Positions 10,976 through 22,874 of a stretch of 64,000 bases of DNA are shown in pieces (within the stretch, counting starts at the first letter, position 1; the number at the start of each line of letters is the position of its first letter). The position numbers and the translations under genes are program-made. The stretch is from Bactrocera neohumeralis (taxonomy: Eukaryota; Arthropoda; Insecta; Diptera; Tephritidae): the NCBI RefSeq assembly GCF_024586455.1, contig NC_065923.1:43904264-43968263 (forward strand), read 5' to 3'. The notes under the pieces were generated by a model. The model saw only the letters and a list, made by a program, of their open reading frames with translations. It was not told the origin of the DNA and did no database searches.

Positions 10976-11463
10976 AATATATGCAAAATACTACTGTGAT
11001 CAATTTTTATTTATATCGGGTGATTTTTTAAGAGCTTGATAACTTTTTTTTAAAAAAACGCATAAAATTAAATCTCATCGGTTCTTTATTTGAAACGTTA
11101 GATTCAGACATCGCGGCATAAAGGTCCATTCGCTCCTTTTTGGGCTTTTCGTGCTGTCGAATTTTTTTAAAAAAAAACGCATAAAATTTGGAATAATTGC
11201 TGGCTTATTTCTGTAGACTTTAGACTTGACGTAGCCCCACAAAAAATAGTCTAAAGGCGTTAAATCGCATGATCTTGGTGGCCAACTTACGCAGATTTGA
11301 AAAAATCGAGGAAGAGGTGGTGTGTGTCAATTCTCCTTTCACGGGTCTTTTCCAAGATTTGGGGTATGGTGAATATCTGGTCGGTTGTTGATTTGCCAGG
11401 TCTAAAGCCACTGATAAGGTCCAATATATGCAAAATACTACTGTGATCAATTTTTATTTATAC
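10918..11463. repeat. Mosaic of duplicated LINE flank and mariner pieces
   Basis: A segment beginning GTGTGTCAATTC and running through GATAAGGTCCAATATATGCA to ATTTTTATTTATA is present twice, at about 10925-11015 and 11316-11462. The first copy lacks about 48 bp of the second. Between them lie a mariner end (TATCGGGTGATTTTTT from 11014), a ~56-bp LINE patch (about 11101-11160), a second copy of AAAAAACGCATAAAATT, and mariner interior (11190-11290) matching 39690-39781. The arrangement fits repair after transposon excision with template switching rather than simple insertion. Confidence 0.75.
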
Positions 11464-11976
11464 TTCGAGTATTTTTCCAATCGGTAATTTTTTGTTTATA
11501 AGCTGGTAGTACTTTTAGTGACATCTATGCTAAATTTCACGTCAAATTCATTAGTATTTGAGATACGCTACGATTTGTGAGGCTCTAAAAGTGAATTCGT
11601 CGATTTTTACTTTGTTTGAATTTATTGAACAAAGAAGGGCGACAATGCACCTTCTCATACTGCATTGGTTATTCGTGATCATTGCGGCACATTTGCAACT
11701 AATATCGAGCCACAACCACCGCATTTGCCTGATTTACCTTCGTGTAACTTCTGGCTTTTCAGCAAATTCACTTGTCCACTCCGAGGACACCGTTTTGACT
11801 TAATTGAGGATATAAAAGCTGATTTGTAGAAGGCTCTGATGGCCATCACGACGGAGGATTTTTCCAAGTGCTATGATGACCGGGAAATTCATTGGCATAA
11901 GTGTATTGCAGCGGAAGGGTATTACTTTGAAGGAGATGAGGTGGACAAAAGTCACATTTAAATTTGATCACAGTAG
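11438..11976 (+). mobile_element. 539-bp mariner deletion derivative
   Basis: Ends are CTACTGTGATCAA at 11438 and its complement at 11964-11976, with TA outside the left end. The 5' part reads MRYATICEALKV ... FEFIEQRR (11558-11640), matching the start of the mariner at 51141 (MRYVSFCELLKV ... FVEQR). The sequence then jumps to NAPSHTALVIRDH-like sequence at about 11645 and a C-terminus reading CNFWLFSKFTCPLRGHRFDLIEDIK and ending WHKCIAAEGYYFEGDEVD near 11945. The helix-turn-helix and first catalytic motif are deleted. It is inserted in the LINE-derived sequence of the mosaic described above. Confidence 0.85.
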
Positions 11977-11989
11977 TGAATATTATATT

Positions 11990-12670
11990 TTACATGTTAT
12001 TCCCTTAACTTTCATCCTTTAATACCATTATTTTGGAAATGAGTTTAACTTTTCTTTCAAGAGCTAAATTTTATAATGACTCATTTCAGAATCTTTTGTT
12101 TTCCATCCCACTCTATGAGAACTTTAATGATTTCACTGAAGCTAGTAACACGGTGACTTTAATAAACCTTGTTTACATTAGTTTGTATATCAGATTATTT
12201 GGTATTGCTAATGCGGTTATAATCGTATCCATGTTATACCATATACGTATAAAATTCAAATTTGATTTATTAATTACGGTAAATACACTTTTTAGTGATA
12301 AAATTTTAGACTGAATTTAATAAAAGTGTAATCGAATATTTCAGAGAGTTTCGAGTTTCATAAATTTCTCATGAATTTTAAATTTTTATCTGCGCTTAAC
12401 TGTGTCGTATTTACAAATATTGTTGTTATTTCGAAATGTTGCTGCATTGTCTTTATTGTAAAGCTCTACATTTCGAACAGGAATACTGTACAATTCTAAC
12501 TTCAGAGATTAAACTTACGCCTTGTAATGCCACATAACTATACTTATCATATAATAGTTGTTTGATTTTACCTACGTCTCTCTGAATGTTGCGTTGGTTG
12601 CGTATTATACCCTTAAATGTAAATAGATTGCGCGTGTTCAAGTTGAAAAGGCTTCAACTCCTTACTGACT
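11990..12670. other. AT-rich spacer, no gene seen
   Basis: Only short frames without recognisable domains. Confidence 0.4.
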
Positions 12671-12675
12671 AAGTA

Positions 12676-13725
12676 AAGGGGTTTTTCAATAGGGACGCCA
12701 AAAAAGTAGACAAATAGAGACAGCAAAGAACGCCCTTTTTTCCATTTCATCATGGAAAGACATACCATCCAACAATGAGTCGAAATTATTAAAATTTACA
12801 GCCGAAATTCAGAGTCTGTGGCCTCAAATTTAAGAGCGATACGTCGAGTTTATGGTCGTCATAATCGTACTGTCAGATCAACAATTGAGTGTCTACATAG
12901 TGGAAAAATTTGTACCCACAGGTACATTGGAAAATGTTTCCGTGTAAGTGAGACAAATAAATGCCCGTAGTGTCGAGAATATTGCTGCCGCTAGTGCATC
13001 AATTGAGGAAGACCCAAATTCTCAAGCGTTGTACACCTCTTCGACGTCGTTGTGGCGAATTTTGCAAAAAGATTTTGGCCTATATCTTTACAAGGTCAAA
13101 TTGACAGAAGAACTGAAGCCGCTTAACCACAAGAATCGTCGTATGTTCGTGAAAAATCGTCTTCAGCGATGAGGCTCATTTCTGGCTGAAATATTCGTTA
13201 AGAAAGTCAGACAGAAATCCATATTTACTCCATTACTCACCACTGCATCCTAAAGAAATTACGGTTTGGTGCGGTTTATGAGCCGGCGGCATCTTTGGGC
13301 CGTACTTCTTCCATGAAGATCAAGACCGGCACTCACTGTGAATGAGAAGCGATACCGCTCAATGATAACAGAATATTTTTGGCCGGAATTGGATAATTTG
13401 GACTTAGACAATGTCACAATGGAATTATTGAAAACCAAGCTTGGTGAACGTATTATCTGTGCGATTTGACGATTTCCTGTGGGGCTGCGTCAAACTTATG
13501 ATCTATGCCAACAAGCCAGCGACGATAGATGAACTTCATACGAACATCGAACGTGAAATTACAGAAGCATAAGCCGATTTATGCGTCTGAACCATACAAA
13601 CGGTATCGAGTTTCATACATAATGGCATCGAAGGTACTTTCATAACAACTAAGAATTTCCTTAATATCTCACACCGTTCTTGGTTTATTAAAAAAACTTG
13701 TGTAGCGCTCTTATCGAAAAACCCG
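12676..13725 (+). mobile_element. Decayed mariner-type element (QQDGAT class)
   Basis: Inverted ends GGGGTTTTTCAATAGGGACG (from 12678) and the complement of CGGGTTTTTCGATAAGAGCG (to about 13725), with TA next to both. The interior on the + strand starts MERHTIQQ (about 12753) and continues IRRVYGRHNRTVRSTIE (about 12838-12890). A frame at 12948-13172 gives LWRILQKDFGLYLYKVKLTEELKPL. The first catalytic motif FSDEAHFWL follows at about 13162-13190, then a Trp-Cys-Gly block near 13265. The second catalytic region (about 13410) is unrecognisable. Many stops and frame shifts; inactive. Confidence 0.8.
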
Positions 13726-13734
13726 TTAGATGTG

Positions 13735-14910
13735 TAGAGAACAAACACATACGTATTATCATACCATTTCACATGTGCTTAGAAAAGTAAATATGTATGT
13801 AGGCATAAACACAAGGAACTTATTTATTTACACATCAATAGTTGCATGTAAAAGTAGTTTGTATGGGCGTATGTGTATTAGGATGGAATTTACGCTCAAT
13901 ATTTGAACTTTTTTCTTTCTAGTAAATACCTAAGCTACTAATTATATTACACAAATGCTTCCACTTTTGATATACCGACTTAAAGTACCCTTTTCACAAT
14001 TTGAAAAATATAGATTTTCGTCAGTAAAATATTAACTACTCGACCGAACATAAAAGTTCTTAAAGTGCGATCAGCCAAAAATTAGCTGTAAGTTAAAGGT
14101 TCAATGAATTTTTATTGATAATATCTTTGTTTCATATTTTGTTTGAAAATGCTTATGCCTACTTAAGTATCTATGTAGGGGTTCTTAAAAGATAACTAAA
14201 TTTGGAGACAAATAACTATCTTACTACTTTTCTAAATGCTTCAGTATAGTTAATTAAGTTTTCTAATTGAAGGTATAGCTAAGTGTATTATACATATAAT
14301 TAAAAGAGAACCCCGTCTACCGTAAATGTATACGGACTACCTATAAAAAACACTATTTTGATACTCAAGATAATTATTAAGCATTCAGGACGTTGCTTCA
14401 TTAAGAATTACAAAACCCCATCGAAATTCGGCATAGAAGTCTGCTCACATACAAACACACAAACATCTTTATGTATGCGCATGCCTTCATATATGGAACT
14501 TGCAACATCTTCTTATTGCACTAATTCGTAAGTCGTTAGTTTGTGCAGTTCATGCTGCTTTCTTGATATTTAGTCATTTCTACTGTGTGCGGAAAATTGA
14601 AATTGACAACTCATCATTAGAACATAGTGTCTAATCTTCAATTTGTAGTGTAGTTTTGATTTCATTCTGTGTATTTCAATTGAATGTGGCAAAACTTGTT
14701 GAAACTAATTTCATATTCAAAGCACAATGCTTCTGCATTAACGCCAAAGGTAAACTCTACGCAAATACATACATTTACTTTTGTTGATTCACATTTGAAT
14801 GCTTCATAATTAAATCAGTGTATGCTTAAATATACATACATACTTACCGTTGAGAAGGAAACTATTATGTTAATTTTGTGGCTTCAAATTCGGTATTCTG
14901 TTTTAAATTT
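13735..14910. other. AT-rich region, no gene seen
   Basis: No conserved coding or repeat recognised. CATACATA-type simple sequence is scattered here. Confidence 0.4.
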
Positions 14911-14912
14911 GA

Positions 14913-15660
14913 ACAAGTAAGGAAGTGCTTAGATCGGGTATAACCAAACATTTTATACTCTTGCAACTAGTAAGAATTAAAATACAGCGGCTACGCTGGC
15001 CAAGTCATGTCGACCGAATAGACAAAACCACTCTGAAGCTCTGAAAGCATTGGACGCAGTACTCGCCGGGGGAAGCAGGGGAAGAAGAAGACCTCCACTC
15101 CGTTGGAAAGACTAGGTGGAGAAGGACCTGGTTTCGGATAGAATCTCCAATTGGCGCCACATTGGAAAAAGAAGAAACGACTCGGCGATAACCGCGATGA
15201 TAAGCGATGTCTACGCCAGTAAAGAAGAAGAAAAACTTACAGGGATTAAAATCTGGGCTGTACCTTCAGGTATATAAGGCTTGTTAGTTATATGGGGATT
15301 AGGGCACTCTCTCATAAAGGCACCCGGAAGTTCGAAGATCTTTATATTAGGTATATGGGGGCAAAAGGAAGTATTGACCCGATTCAACCCTTTTTTGACA
15401 CACAGACATACAGTAAGGAATGATTTCTCTCTGAATTTCAATTATACATATCATACACTGATCGATATTTTCGATAAAAAGTCAACTACAAAATTTGAGT
15501 TCACATATATTTAGCTACTAGGGGTTTAAAAAGTTTTTCTTGAGAGAATCAAAAGGAATTTAAAATTTAAATTTTCACACTGTAACATAGAAATGTCACG
15601 TACTAAATTTCGTGGAGTGGATCTCGAGATAAGTGATTTAAGCTAAAAGTAGGCGTTGTC
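14913..15660 (+). repeat. Dispersed fly repeat, interrupted by a LINE
   Basis: Starts AAGTAAGGAAGTGCTTAGAT and ACATTTTATACTCTTGCAAC, a head shared with the copies at 46275, 49080 and 59310. After the inserted LINE 3' end (14984-15235) it continues with GGCACCCGGAAGTTCGAAGA and GTATATGGGGGCAAAAGGAA, also present in inverse form at 22.4-22.8 and 39.1 kb. Non-coding. Confidence 0.7.
14984..15235 (+). mobile_element. LINE 3'-end fragment
   Basis: The last ~250 bp of the LINE family: the RLRWxGHVxRxD-type region in broken form, then WRHI-type sequence, the GATGTCTACGCCAGTAAAGA end and a (GAA)n tail. It is heavily 5' truncated, as usual for LINE insertions, and sits inside a dispersed-repeat copy. 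Confidence 0.85.
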
Positions 15661-15789
15661 TCGCCTATTATTCAAAATTTAATGTGTTTGGCGTACAATT
15701 TTTGGCGCTTTTAAGAGGTGATCCATTTCTGTTTTTAAAGATAAAACACAGAAACTTTAAAAAATTGTATTGTGATTTAATTATCATTG

Positions 15790-16385
15790 GAAAGAGCATT
15801 CTTTGGCTTTTTTTTTTTGGATTAGCTCTTTCAAATGTTAGCCGCGGCTTTGCCTCAGATGATCCATCTATTGAATCCAATTTTCGATGACTCGTTAGAG
15901 CATTTCGACTGGTAACTGACGAATGATATGCATATAACGTGAAATTATCTGCTCACCGAAGTGTTTTCTCAATAGAACCATTGATTAATGCGATGTGTGG
16001 GAAGTGCCTTCAAATAAAAAATAGTTGGTAAAATGCGACAATTCCAAACGTCAGTCTGCGAACGTCTCCCAATCGATTCTCCATTGTCTAGTGTACACGA
16101 AGACACTCTTCTCAGCTACGGCTGCTTTATTTTCTTCACTGCGTGTTGGATGTAGTACTTTCGGTCGAATATTAGCCAATAATGAATGCTAGGTCTTAAG
16201 ATGGGTGATGTTGTTGCGAATAGTACGTTCAGTAGGCCTATTATGTTGACCACAAGTTGAGCGAAGCGCACAAAACACATTCTTTACAGAACGTGAATTT
16301 TCGTAATAAAGTTGAACGATTTGTAAGCGTTGTTCAGGCGTCTTACCGCAATGAAATTCCAAAGAATAATGAACAAAAAATAACC
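15790..16385 (-). mobile_element. Mariner-type relic (QQDGAT class), central deletion
   Basis: Minus-strand sequence matching the N-terminal region (TTCGTAATAAAGTTGAACGA and GTAAGCGTTGTTCAGGCG at 16290-16345, comparable to 40530-40565) and the C-terminal coding end (about 15840-15990). The catalytic core between them is missing or unrecognisable. It lies within dispersed-repeat sequence. Confidence 0.6.
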
Positions 16386-16394
16386 CGACTTACG

Positions 16395-16960
16395 CGTTGT
16401 CTGTGAAAAAAGTCCCTTTAATTGAATCACCTGATAGTAATTTTTACAGTTATAGGGAAAGTGAGGGGTTTTCATCCGATTCCATCCACTTCTCACTCTT
16501 GATAGGGGTTCTTATAGTATTTGCGCTAGGCAAATTTCATTGTTGTAGCTTTGGTGGTTTAAGAAATGTGTATATTAAACTTAGCATAGGGGGAAAAGCC
16601 CAGTTTTTCTACGACTTTTGCTATTGGATGCCTCTTGTTACTGCGATATTAGCACAAGGTTAGAGTTTTATATCTGAATTTAGTGCCTAGTTATGCCAAT
16701 ATGGCACTTTAAAGGTTCTCGGTCAATGACGATTTGTGGGCGTGACAGTGGTCAGATTATGCCCGCCAACGAACTCGAAAATTATTTGCGAAGGAACGCA
16801 CAAACCATGTTTCATCAAGATATCTGCTTGCACGGACGGACAGATAGACATACAGTTACCCGAATTTGAACTTTTCTCGTCATCTTGATCATGTATAAAC
16901 CGTTAGGTGAACAAATCTATTAGAGTATAACAAAAATGCTAATATGTATGCTACTTCTTG
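16395..16960 (+). repeat. Dispersed fly repeat copy
   Basis: Contains the blocks seen in the fuller copy at 46.3-47.4 kb: TTATGCCAATATGGCACTTT, a GGCGTGACAGTGG segment, GTTTCATCAAGATATCTGCT, the GGACGGACAGATAGACAT stretch and a final CCGTTAGGTGAACAAATC-type end. The open frame at 16397-16663 falls wholly inside this repeat and is not a gene. Confidence 0.7.
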
Positions 16961-16964
16961 ACTG

Positions 16965-17845
16965 CCTAGTTATCTTTGACTTTACACCTCTCAGTTCCGG
17001 GGTTTATACTACATATTTTAATAGTATATTTCCATAAAATTTTTTATCGATGGTATGTTACATGATTTGCATTCTGGTATCCACTTTACAATACATGCGA
17101 GGATAAGTTTGCTATAATTTTCTTGCTTATATTCTAATCGCATTGTAGCGCTTTGCCTCTCTGAATGTTACTTGCACGGAAAATAGTTTCATTTACATGA
17201 AAATTATATGCGTTCATATAAAAGTAGCGTAAAGCCTTTTATTGACTGGCAACTCAGGTTAACTAGGCCTATATGCTTCAGTTCCTACTGCATCTATATA
17301 AATATGTGGTTCAGGTATATTCAGGTTTCTGTACTTCAGCTGTTTAATTTATTATTTAATTATTGTAAATGTTATGTAAACAAATAATAACTTTTGATAC
17401 GTTTGTTTAATGCATTATTCTATGCCTTTGTATTTATATATATTTTAGTAACTCAGTAATTTATATCTTAATACAAGTATATTTAACTAATTTTTCGGAG
17501 TTTCCACGACTTTTTGTGTTGGCGTGTAAACTTGAGTATACGTAGCCAGGAATGAAAACAAACTACTCGGCATATGTAAATTATATATTAATACCTCCTA
17601 CGAGCCATTGTTAAGCGACCGAAAATATTTAACCCTCTGCAACAGATCCCCCTCATAACGAAATCAACGTAGAGTTCATAAATGGGCAGTCTACTAAAAT
17701 TATTTATCATTGAGATATAATAATGGAATACAAATATTTCCATCGCTTTTACTAGTATCGCTGAAAAATGCTGAAGCTAAGGTTCTCTGAATACGTCCGA
17801 TTTCGTTTTTCACGAGAAAATTTTTTTCAGCGGTGAAACTTACTA
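16965..17845. other. AT-rich spacer, nothing recognised
   Basis: No coding sequence or repeat boundary identified. Confidence 0.4.
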
Positions 17846-17849
17846 TTAG

Positions 17850-18025
17850 ATGTATGTATTGTATGTATAATCTGAACCAGCAAATGACTCTAGCACCGCT
17901 AGACAATTTTTTGTGTGGTTATGTAAAGTCGCTTGTCTACGCAGATAAATCCGAGGCGATTGACGCCTTAGAAAAGCCACAAAAAGAGGTCGAATATTGG
18001 ACCGTTTGATTGGAATTTGTTCGAG
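17850..18025 (+). pseudogene. Mariner-type transposase C-terminal relic
   Basis: A + strand frame reads LAPLDNFLCGYVKSLVYADKS-like sequence followed by EAIDALEKP. This matches the LTPLDYFLWGYVKS region at 39.7 kb plus the following C-terminal helix. No ends visible; an isolated fragment. Confidence 0.65.
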
Positions 18026-18029
18026 CTAG

Positions 18030-18460
18030 CTCCGGCCCGAAATAATTTTAATACTATATATAATGGCAAATCTTTATATTTAGCATTAAGCAAAGTTCAT
18101 GACCATAACAATAAATTATATGCATTTATTTAACAAATTTTTATTAATAATTCTATTTGCCAGCGACTATAATTGTTTAAGCAAACGCTGCTTATTTGCG
18201 TCTTCGTTCTTCGTTTAATCATTTTTCCTACAGAAATACTACTAAAAAAGACACACACGAGCAATATTTATGTGATTGTATTTGTATGCAAGGTGAAAAG
18301 CAGTTACCTTACACACAAAGAGATTTAGAGATGTATGTAAGGCACATCAAATAAGAACCAAATGGCATCCGAATAGAAAATGAAGAAAATACGCAACAAA
18401 ATCAAATTAAATCTGAACCAGTAAATGACGTACAGCGAACAACTAAAAACCAATAACACT
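18030..18460. other. AT-rich spacer, nothing recognised
   Basis: No feature supported. Confidence 0.4.
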
Positions 18461-18639
18461 GGTCAACAAATTTGTAATTTTTTTTCCGACTTGAAAATTT
18501 ATATCAAATATGGAATATACTAGGGACACCAAATAATAATATATCAATGACATGTTTTCTTGTGACATCAAAACACATATTTTCGTAAAAAGCACAAAAT
18601 TCAGCCACACTTACAGAACTATTTCCTAATATCTAATAG

Positions 18640-19452
18640 ATACTTATGATTTTCTTGAATATTTGGCATCCGGTAGGTCCCTTTTAAGTCTCCAACAAAT
18701 AGTCTGCTAGCATTCCGGGACTCCATTTCCCTTGATAACGCTTCTCCATTAAGGAAATGTCTTGATGGAACCTCTCACCTTGTTCGTCACTCACAGAACG
18801 CAAAATTTGCCGGAAAGAAATCAAGATGAGAGTCCAGCATATGTATTTTTAAGGACATATTACACCCCAAAGCTTTAATTGATATCATAAGTTCATTTAT
18901 TAAATCTTTGTAATTTTCCGATTTATGGTTACCTATGTAGAAAATTTTGAACAACATTCACTAAACATTTCCAGGCGAGTTTTTCCTGATCATTCAGTTT
19001 TTCTTCAAAGCTCTTATCCTTCATCAATTGCCATACTTGTGGGCCTACAAATATTCCCTCTTTGATTTTCGCCTCTCTGAGTTTAGGGAATTTCTCTTTT
19101 AGATATAAAAATCCATCTCCATCTTTAGGCATAGCTTTTACAAAAAAACTTGATGTGATAGAAACAAAACTATTACATATTTTTCACGAGGGTACACCAA
19201 CGTAAATAAAAATCATAACAAAGTTCATGTGACAAAAACAGTGTTTACCAGTGTTATTAGTTCATGGATGCTTGATCAAAGCCCGGCGAAGCGAACTGGA
19301 AATGCTAGTAGTAAATAAGTCGAGATGCTAGTAGTAAATAAATTGAGCGCCAATAATGTTATCGAAATAAAAATGTTTAAAAAAGTATATTAGGGTATCA
19401 CATCCAAAATTAAACCAAATCGGATTTTAACTTCTCAAGCCCTGAGACACCG
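18640..19452 (-). mobile_element. Unplaced insect repeat element, copy A
   Basis: The 5' part (19133-19452, non-coding) and the coding part below it are shared with copy B at 43838-44324 on the other strand. Both begin at CATAGATTCGGTGTCTCAGG and pass through GATAACATTATTGGCGCTC and TCACATGAACTTTG-type blocks into the coding start. The coding part (18650-19132) matches a repeated protein domain I recall from many insect and hydrozoan genomes. I cannot assign the DNA transposon superfamily with confidence. Confidence 0.65.
18650..19132 (-). pseudogene. C-terminal domain of repeat protein, unknown superfamily
   Basis: Frame 18929-19132 reads MPKDGDGFLYLKEKFPKLRE, then IKEGIFVGPQVWQLMKDKSF, then WKCLVNVVQNF. 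After a frame shift near 18935 the minus strand continues NHKSENYKDLINELMISIKA, then LGCNMSLKIHMLDSHLDFFP. After another break it continues SDEQGERFHQDISLMEKRYQ and GKWSPGMLADYL (to about 18660). The conserved His, Asp and Glu residues in SHLDFF and DEQGERFH suggest a catalytic or metal-binding end of a transposase, but that is inference. The coding begins abruptly at MPK after an AAAAG that could be a splice acceptor. Confidence 0.65.
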
Positions 19453-19459
19453 AATCTAT

Positions 19460-19935
19460 GAGGAACCTTTATGGATGTCAGAGAATATATTTTTCTAGAC
19501 GTAATACGACGTGATAGAAAAAATTTACTTTATCGGTTCATAGCCTCCATGTTCCCAATAGGAAAACTTCTAGGATCCTGTTAACTTTACACCGTATTTA
19601 ATATCAATATGTAAGATATCTTAAAGAAATTAGAAAACAACAAAATAAACGTTTAATATTGGGTATACTACAGCTTAGTTCTGAAAACGTGTCAATGCAT
19701 TGCAGTGAAATAAAGTAAAATTAGGCAAATTTCTTAAAAAAAATATGTTTTAGTATAAATGTGAAATGAGTTGGTGTAGATCTCTGCCCAAATTTAACTT
19801 CCGATTGTTTGGATGACTTTAGCGTCTTACATCCCAAAAAAGGCATTCGGAAATTGTAATTTAATAACCCAGTTAAACGATATTTCAAATTTGTTAAGTT
19901 GGTATTTCTAATTACTATGCCAAATATAAGCGCGG
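19460..19935. other. Spacer with a partial dispersed repeat
   Basis: Some dispersed-repeat-like blocks (for example around 19500-19640), no coding sequence. Confidence 0.35.
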
Positions 19936-19939
19936 TCTG

Positions 19940-20392
19940 GAAACCAATTTTTTACAGCAGCTGCTTAAACGGGTACAGCTCAGTAGTGCGTTGCGATTTT
20001 TACAAGGCCTTCAAAGACGGTCAAGAAATCGTTGAGAACATGCCTCGTTCTGGACGAGCTCTTCAACTGACAAAGTGACGGTTATGTTGCTTCAAAATAG
20101 TCAGACAAGTGTTAGAGAGATGACAAGTGAGCTCAACATCTCTCGCGAGTCCGTTCGTATTGAGGCGTTTGCGTGAGAACATTCGCCGAAAACGGCCGGA
20201 ATTGTGGAAGAACAATTCAAAGATTTTATACTATAATAATGCACTATCGCATCGAGCCACGATTGTGACTTAATTTAAAGCCAAAAACTTAATTTCAAGA
20301 ACTGAAAAAATTGTTGGCATAAGTGTATTAAATCTGGTGGCGATTATTTTGAAGGCGACAAAATAAATATTGATGAATATTTAAATATTTTG
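19940..20392 (+). pseudogene. Mariner transposase relic
   Basis: Pieces in order on the + strand: FYKAFKDGQEIVENMPRSGR (about 20000-20060), LRRLRENIRRKRPELWKNNS with a degenerate YYNNALSHRATIV (about 20160-20270, the second Asp replaced by Asn), and KNCWHKCIKSGGDYFEGDKI (about 20310-20370). It is the same family as the copy at 7.9-8.9 kb. The first catalytic motif is deleted. Confidence 0.75.
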
Positions 20393-20394
20393 CG

Positions 20395-22030
20395 TTTTAT
20401 TTACAAATACCGGATTCCTTTTTCTCACAATGTATACCCAAACAAATTAAATGTCGCATTTTAAGTTTATAACATATATGTAGGATACATTTTGGATAGT
20501 ATGTATTGAGTTCGAAGCAATAATACAGACATATCATAATTCCCGTATATGACGTTGTCAAAATTAAAATATATAGAAAATTTGCGAAAGATTTATTATT
20601 TCTGCTAAGCATCGAATATTACTTGAGCTGTACGAGATATACACGAAATACGTCTAAACAATATTTTTATGCTAGACGCGTACTCGACAGGACGCAAACA
20701 AATATTGCTTTTGTAAAAGAAGGATACAACATAAATTTTATATATAATAGTATGAAATTTGAATTCAAATCTAAATAATTTTAAAACAAATATTTCGTAC
20801 ATGAAAAAATGTAAGTGCCTTGCCGTCTCTGCTAATGTCTCTAATTGTCACAATCTGTGACTCTGTTAGTCACTCATTTCGGTATTACAGTATACTACTA
20901 TACAGTATACTACCATATATGAATATGGCAATGATAAGGTTTTGTTAAATACTAAAAAAGGAGAAGGGACTTTAATAAAACATTAGTTGATAAACTAATT
21001 TTTCAAAAGAAGAAAAGCGAAAAATATTTAAAAAAGTTAATTATATTAAGTTACGCCCAATTTCAAAACTAAAATAAATATTATACAATTTTATAAAACA
21101 ATAAAGTATTTATTCTTGTATTTACTTACTTATCGTCTTCCAATTACTATAAAGCAGTAAAAGTTTTGATTTGTTAGTGATGGCTAAGCGATTAACATTT
21201 TACTGATCGAACTCGTAGAGTTATAACCGCTTAAATACAGACGCATTGACTACAGCTCGAACACTTCCATTTTGTGACATCGGACCTCACTTTTCATTCG
21301 GCAAGTAAAATGAATTCAACATTTTCTTTAAGTAATTGATATGGAATTCACACGAAACGATGTTTATAATAAATTTACTTAACAGAATAAAGAAATAATA
21401 AATTTGTATGCTTTTCGCAGTCATAAGTTTCCTTGTCATAGTGTGAGTCATAAATCATCGGTTAACTGCAGTGTTTAAATTACAAATGTTTATATACATA
21501 CATAGTTATTATTTCTGCAATGCGGATGCGATATACAAATATTATATACATAATCGAATTATGTGATATTCAAACATATTAGGCTATAAAACAGTCTACA
21601 ATTCCTTAGACGCAATGCAGATATTCGATTATTGCATTTTAAATGCCTGTAAATGTTTACGTAACTATGTGTTCATATGTATGTACATATGTATATCAGT
21701 ACGAGTAAACCTAAAAGGTGAGACAAAACATTGCTGTTTACTGTAATAGACCATAATTATACTAGTAGCTTAGTATTAGTGTTTTTAGTTATTTAATAGC
21801 AGATGTTACAATTGTAGACAAAATTTACTTGGCACTTTTTTTTATAAAATTCAATCCATGGTGTCGGAATTGCAATACTTATATAATATTGATTTAAATT
21901 TGAACAAAGTTCACAATTGTACATTATTAAAGTGGTGCGTATCTTTTTCAATATATTCTATGTTCAGAAAAGAGAGAAATATCACGACTTGAACCTTAAT
22001 CAATTATCTTCCCAGATTCATTATGAAATA
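20395..22030. other. AT-rich region, no gene seen
   Basis: Short frames only, with hydrophobic AT-driven composition. No repeat family recognised apart from CATATGTATGTACATATG-type simple sequence near 21675. Confidence 0.4.
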
Positions 22031-22039
22031 CTTAAATAA

Positions 22040-22335
22040 TATTGTTTAAAAAACTGAAAAACTTCATCCCAAATGCGACAATTTTGCTTTTTTACATACC
22101 CATAGAGTCAGAAATGGGCCTTATCGCTGCAAAAAATTTGGCTCGGAAATGTCAGATCTTCTTGGAACTTTTCAAGAGCCCATAGAGTGAAGCGAATCGA
22201 CTTTCAACGGTCTTCGTGAACTCTATCACTGTATATTCACTTCACTGCATCCTAGACGTGGTCTATTCAGTTGAATAGTATCCAATAATGAATGATGGGT
22301 GATGGTAATACATTATTTACAGAATATGATTTTTT
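22040..22335 (-). pseudogene. Mariner-type relic (QQDGAT class)
   Basis: Contains TGCGACAATTTTGCTTTTTT (the complement encodes the NKQNCRIW region) and a GTATCCAATAATGAATGATG block shared with 16170-16190. It is strongly decayed, without open frames. Confidence 0.5.
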
Positions 22336-22343
22336 ATAATAAA

Positions 22344-22373
22344 CTAGTGGATCCGACCACGCGTTTTTGTGGT
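22344..22373 (-). other. Helitron-type 3' terminus
   Basis: On the minus strand the sequence ends in a short hairpin (ACCAC at 22356-22360 pairing with GTGGT at 22369-22373), followed about 8 bases later by CTAG (22344-22347) and then T-poor flank starting with T complement. This is the structural signature of a Helitron 3' end (hairpin plus CTRR). No helicase coding is attached; the interior is dispersed-repeat sequence. Confidence 0.45.
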
Positions 22374-22375
22374 AT

Positions 22376-22870
22376 ACATTTTATACTATTATGCATAGTA
22401 TAATAAACAATTCAATACAGTGAAAATTATATTTACGAATAAAGGCGACAACGTTTTTGCCATATGTGGATCCAGTGCTTAAAGTTGACTTTTTACCAAA
22501 AATATCGGTCAATGTATCAGATACATAGTTGAAATTCAAAGAGAATCCTTTCCTCACAATAGTTATTCTGTATATTATATATGAGTTGTATCGGGTCAAT
22601 ACTATCCTTAGCCTCCATACACCTAATGTAAATATTTTCGAACTTCCGGGTGACCTTATACCGCATATATCGGCTAATATGTAAGTTATCTTAAAAAAAT
22701 TGAGAGAGCATGTTTTTCTTATAGCGGTGCATCTTTGTTCTTAGACTTAATAAAATAAGGTGAAAACTCGCTCTAGACATTACAATAGGCTTGTTAATGT
22801 ACTTGAAAGTTCCAAGAGTATAAAATGTTCGGTTACATCAGAATTTAACCCTTCCTTACTTGTGTGAGCT
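22376..22870 (-). repeat. Dispersed fly repeat copy, reverse
   Basis: Includes GAACTTCCGGGTGACCTTAT, TGTAAGTTATCTTAAAAAAA and an end reading AAGAGTATAAAATGTTCGGT and ACCCTTCCTTACTTG. That end is the reverse complement of the family head seen at 46.27 and 49.08 kb. Non-coding. Confidence 0.7.
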
Positions 22871-22874
22871 GAGT

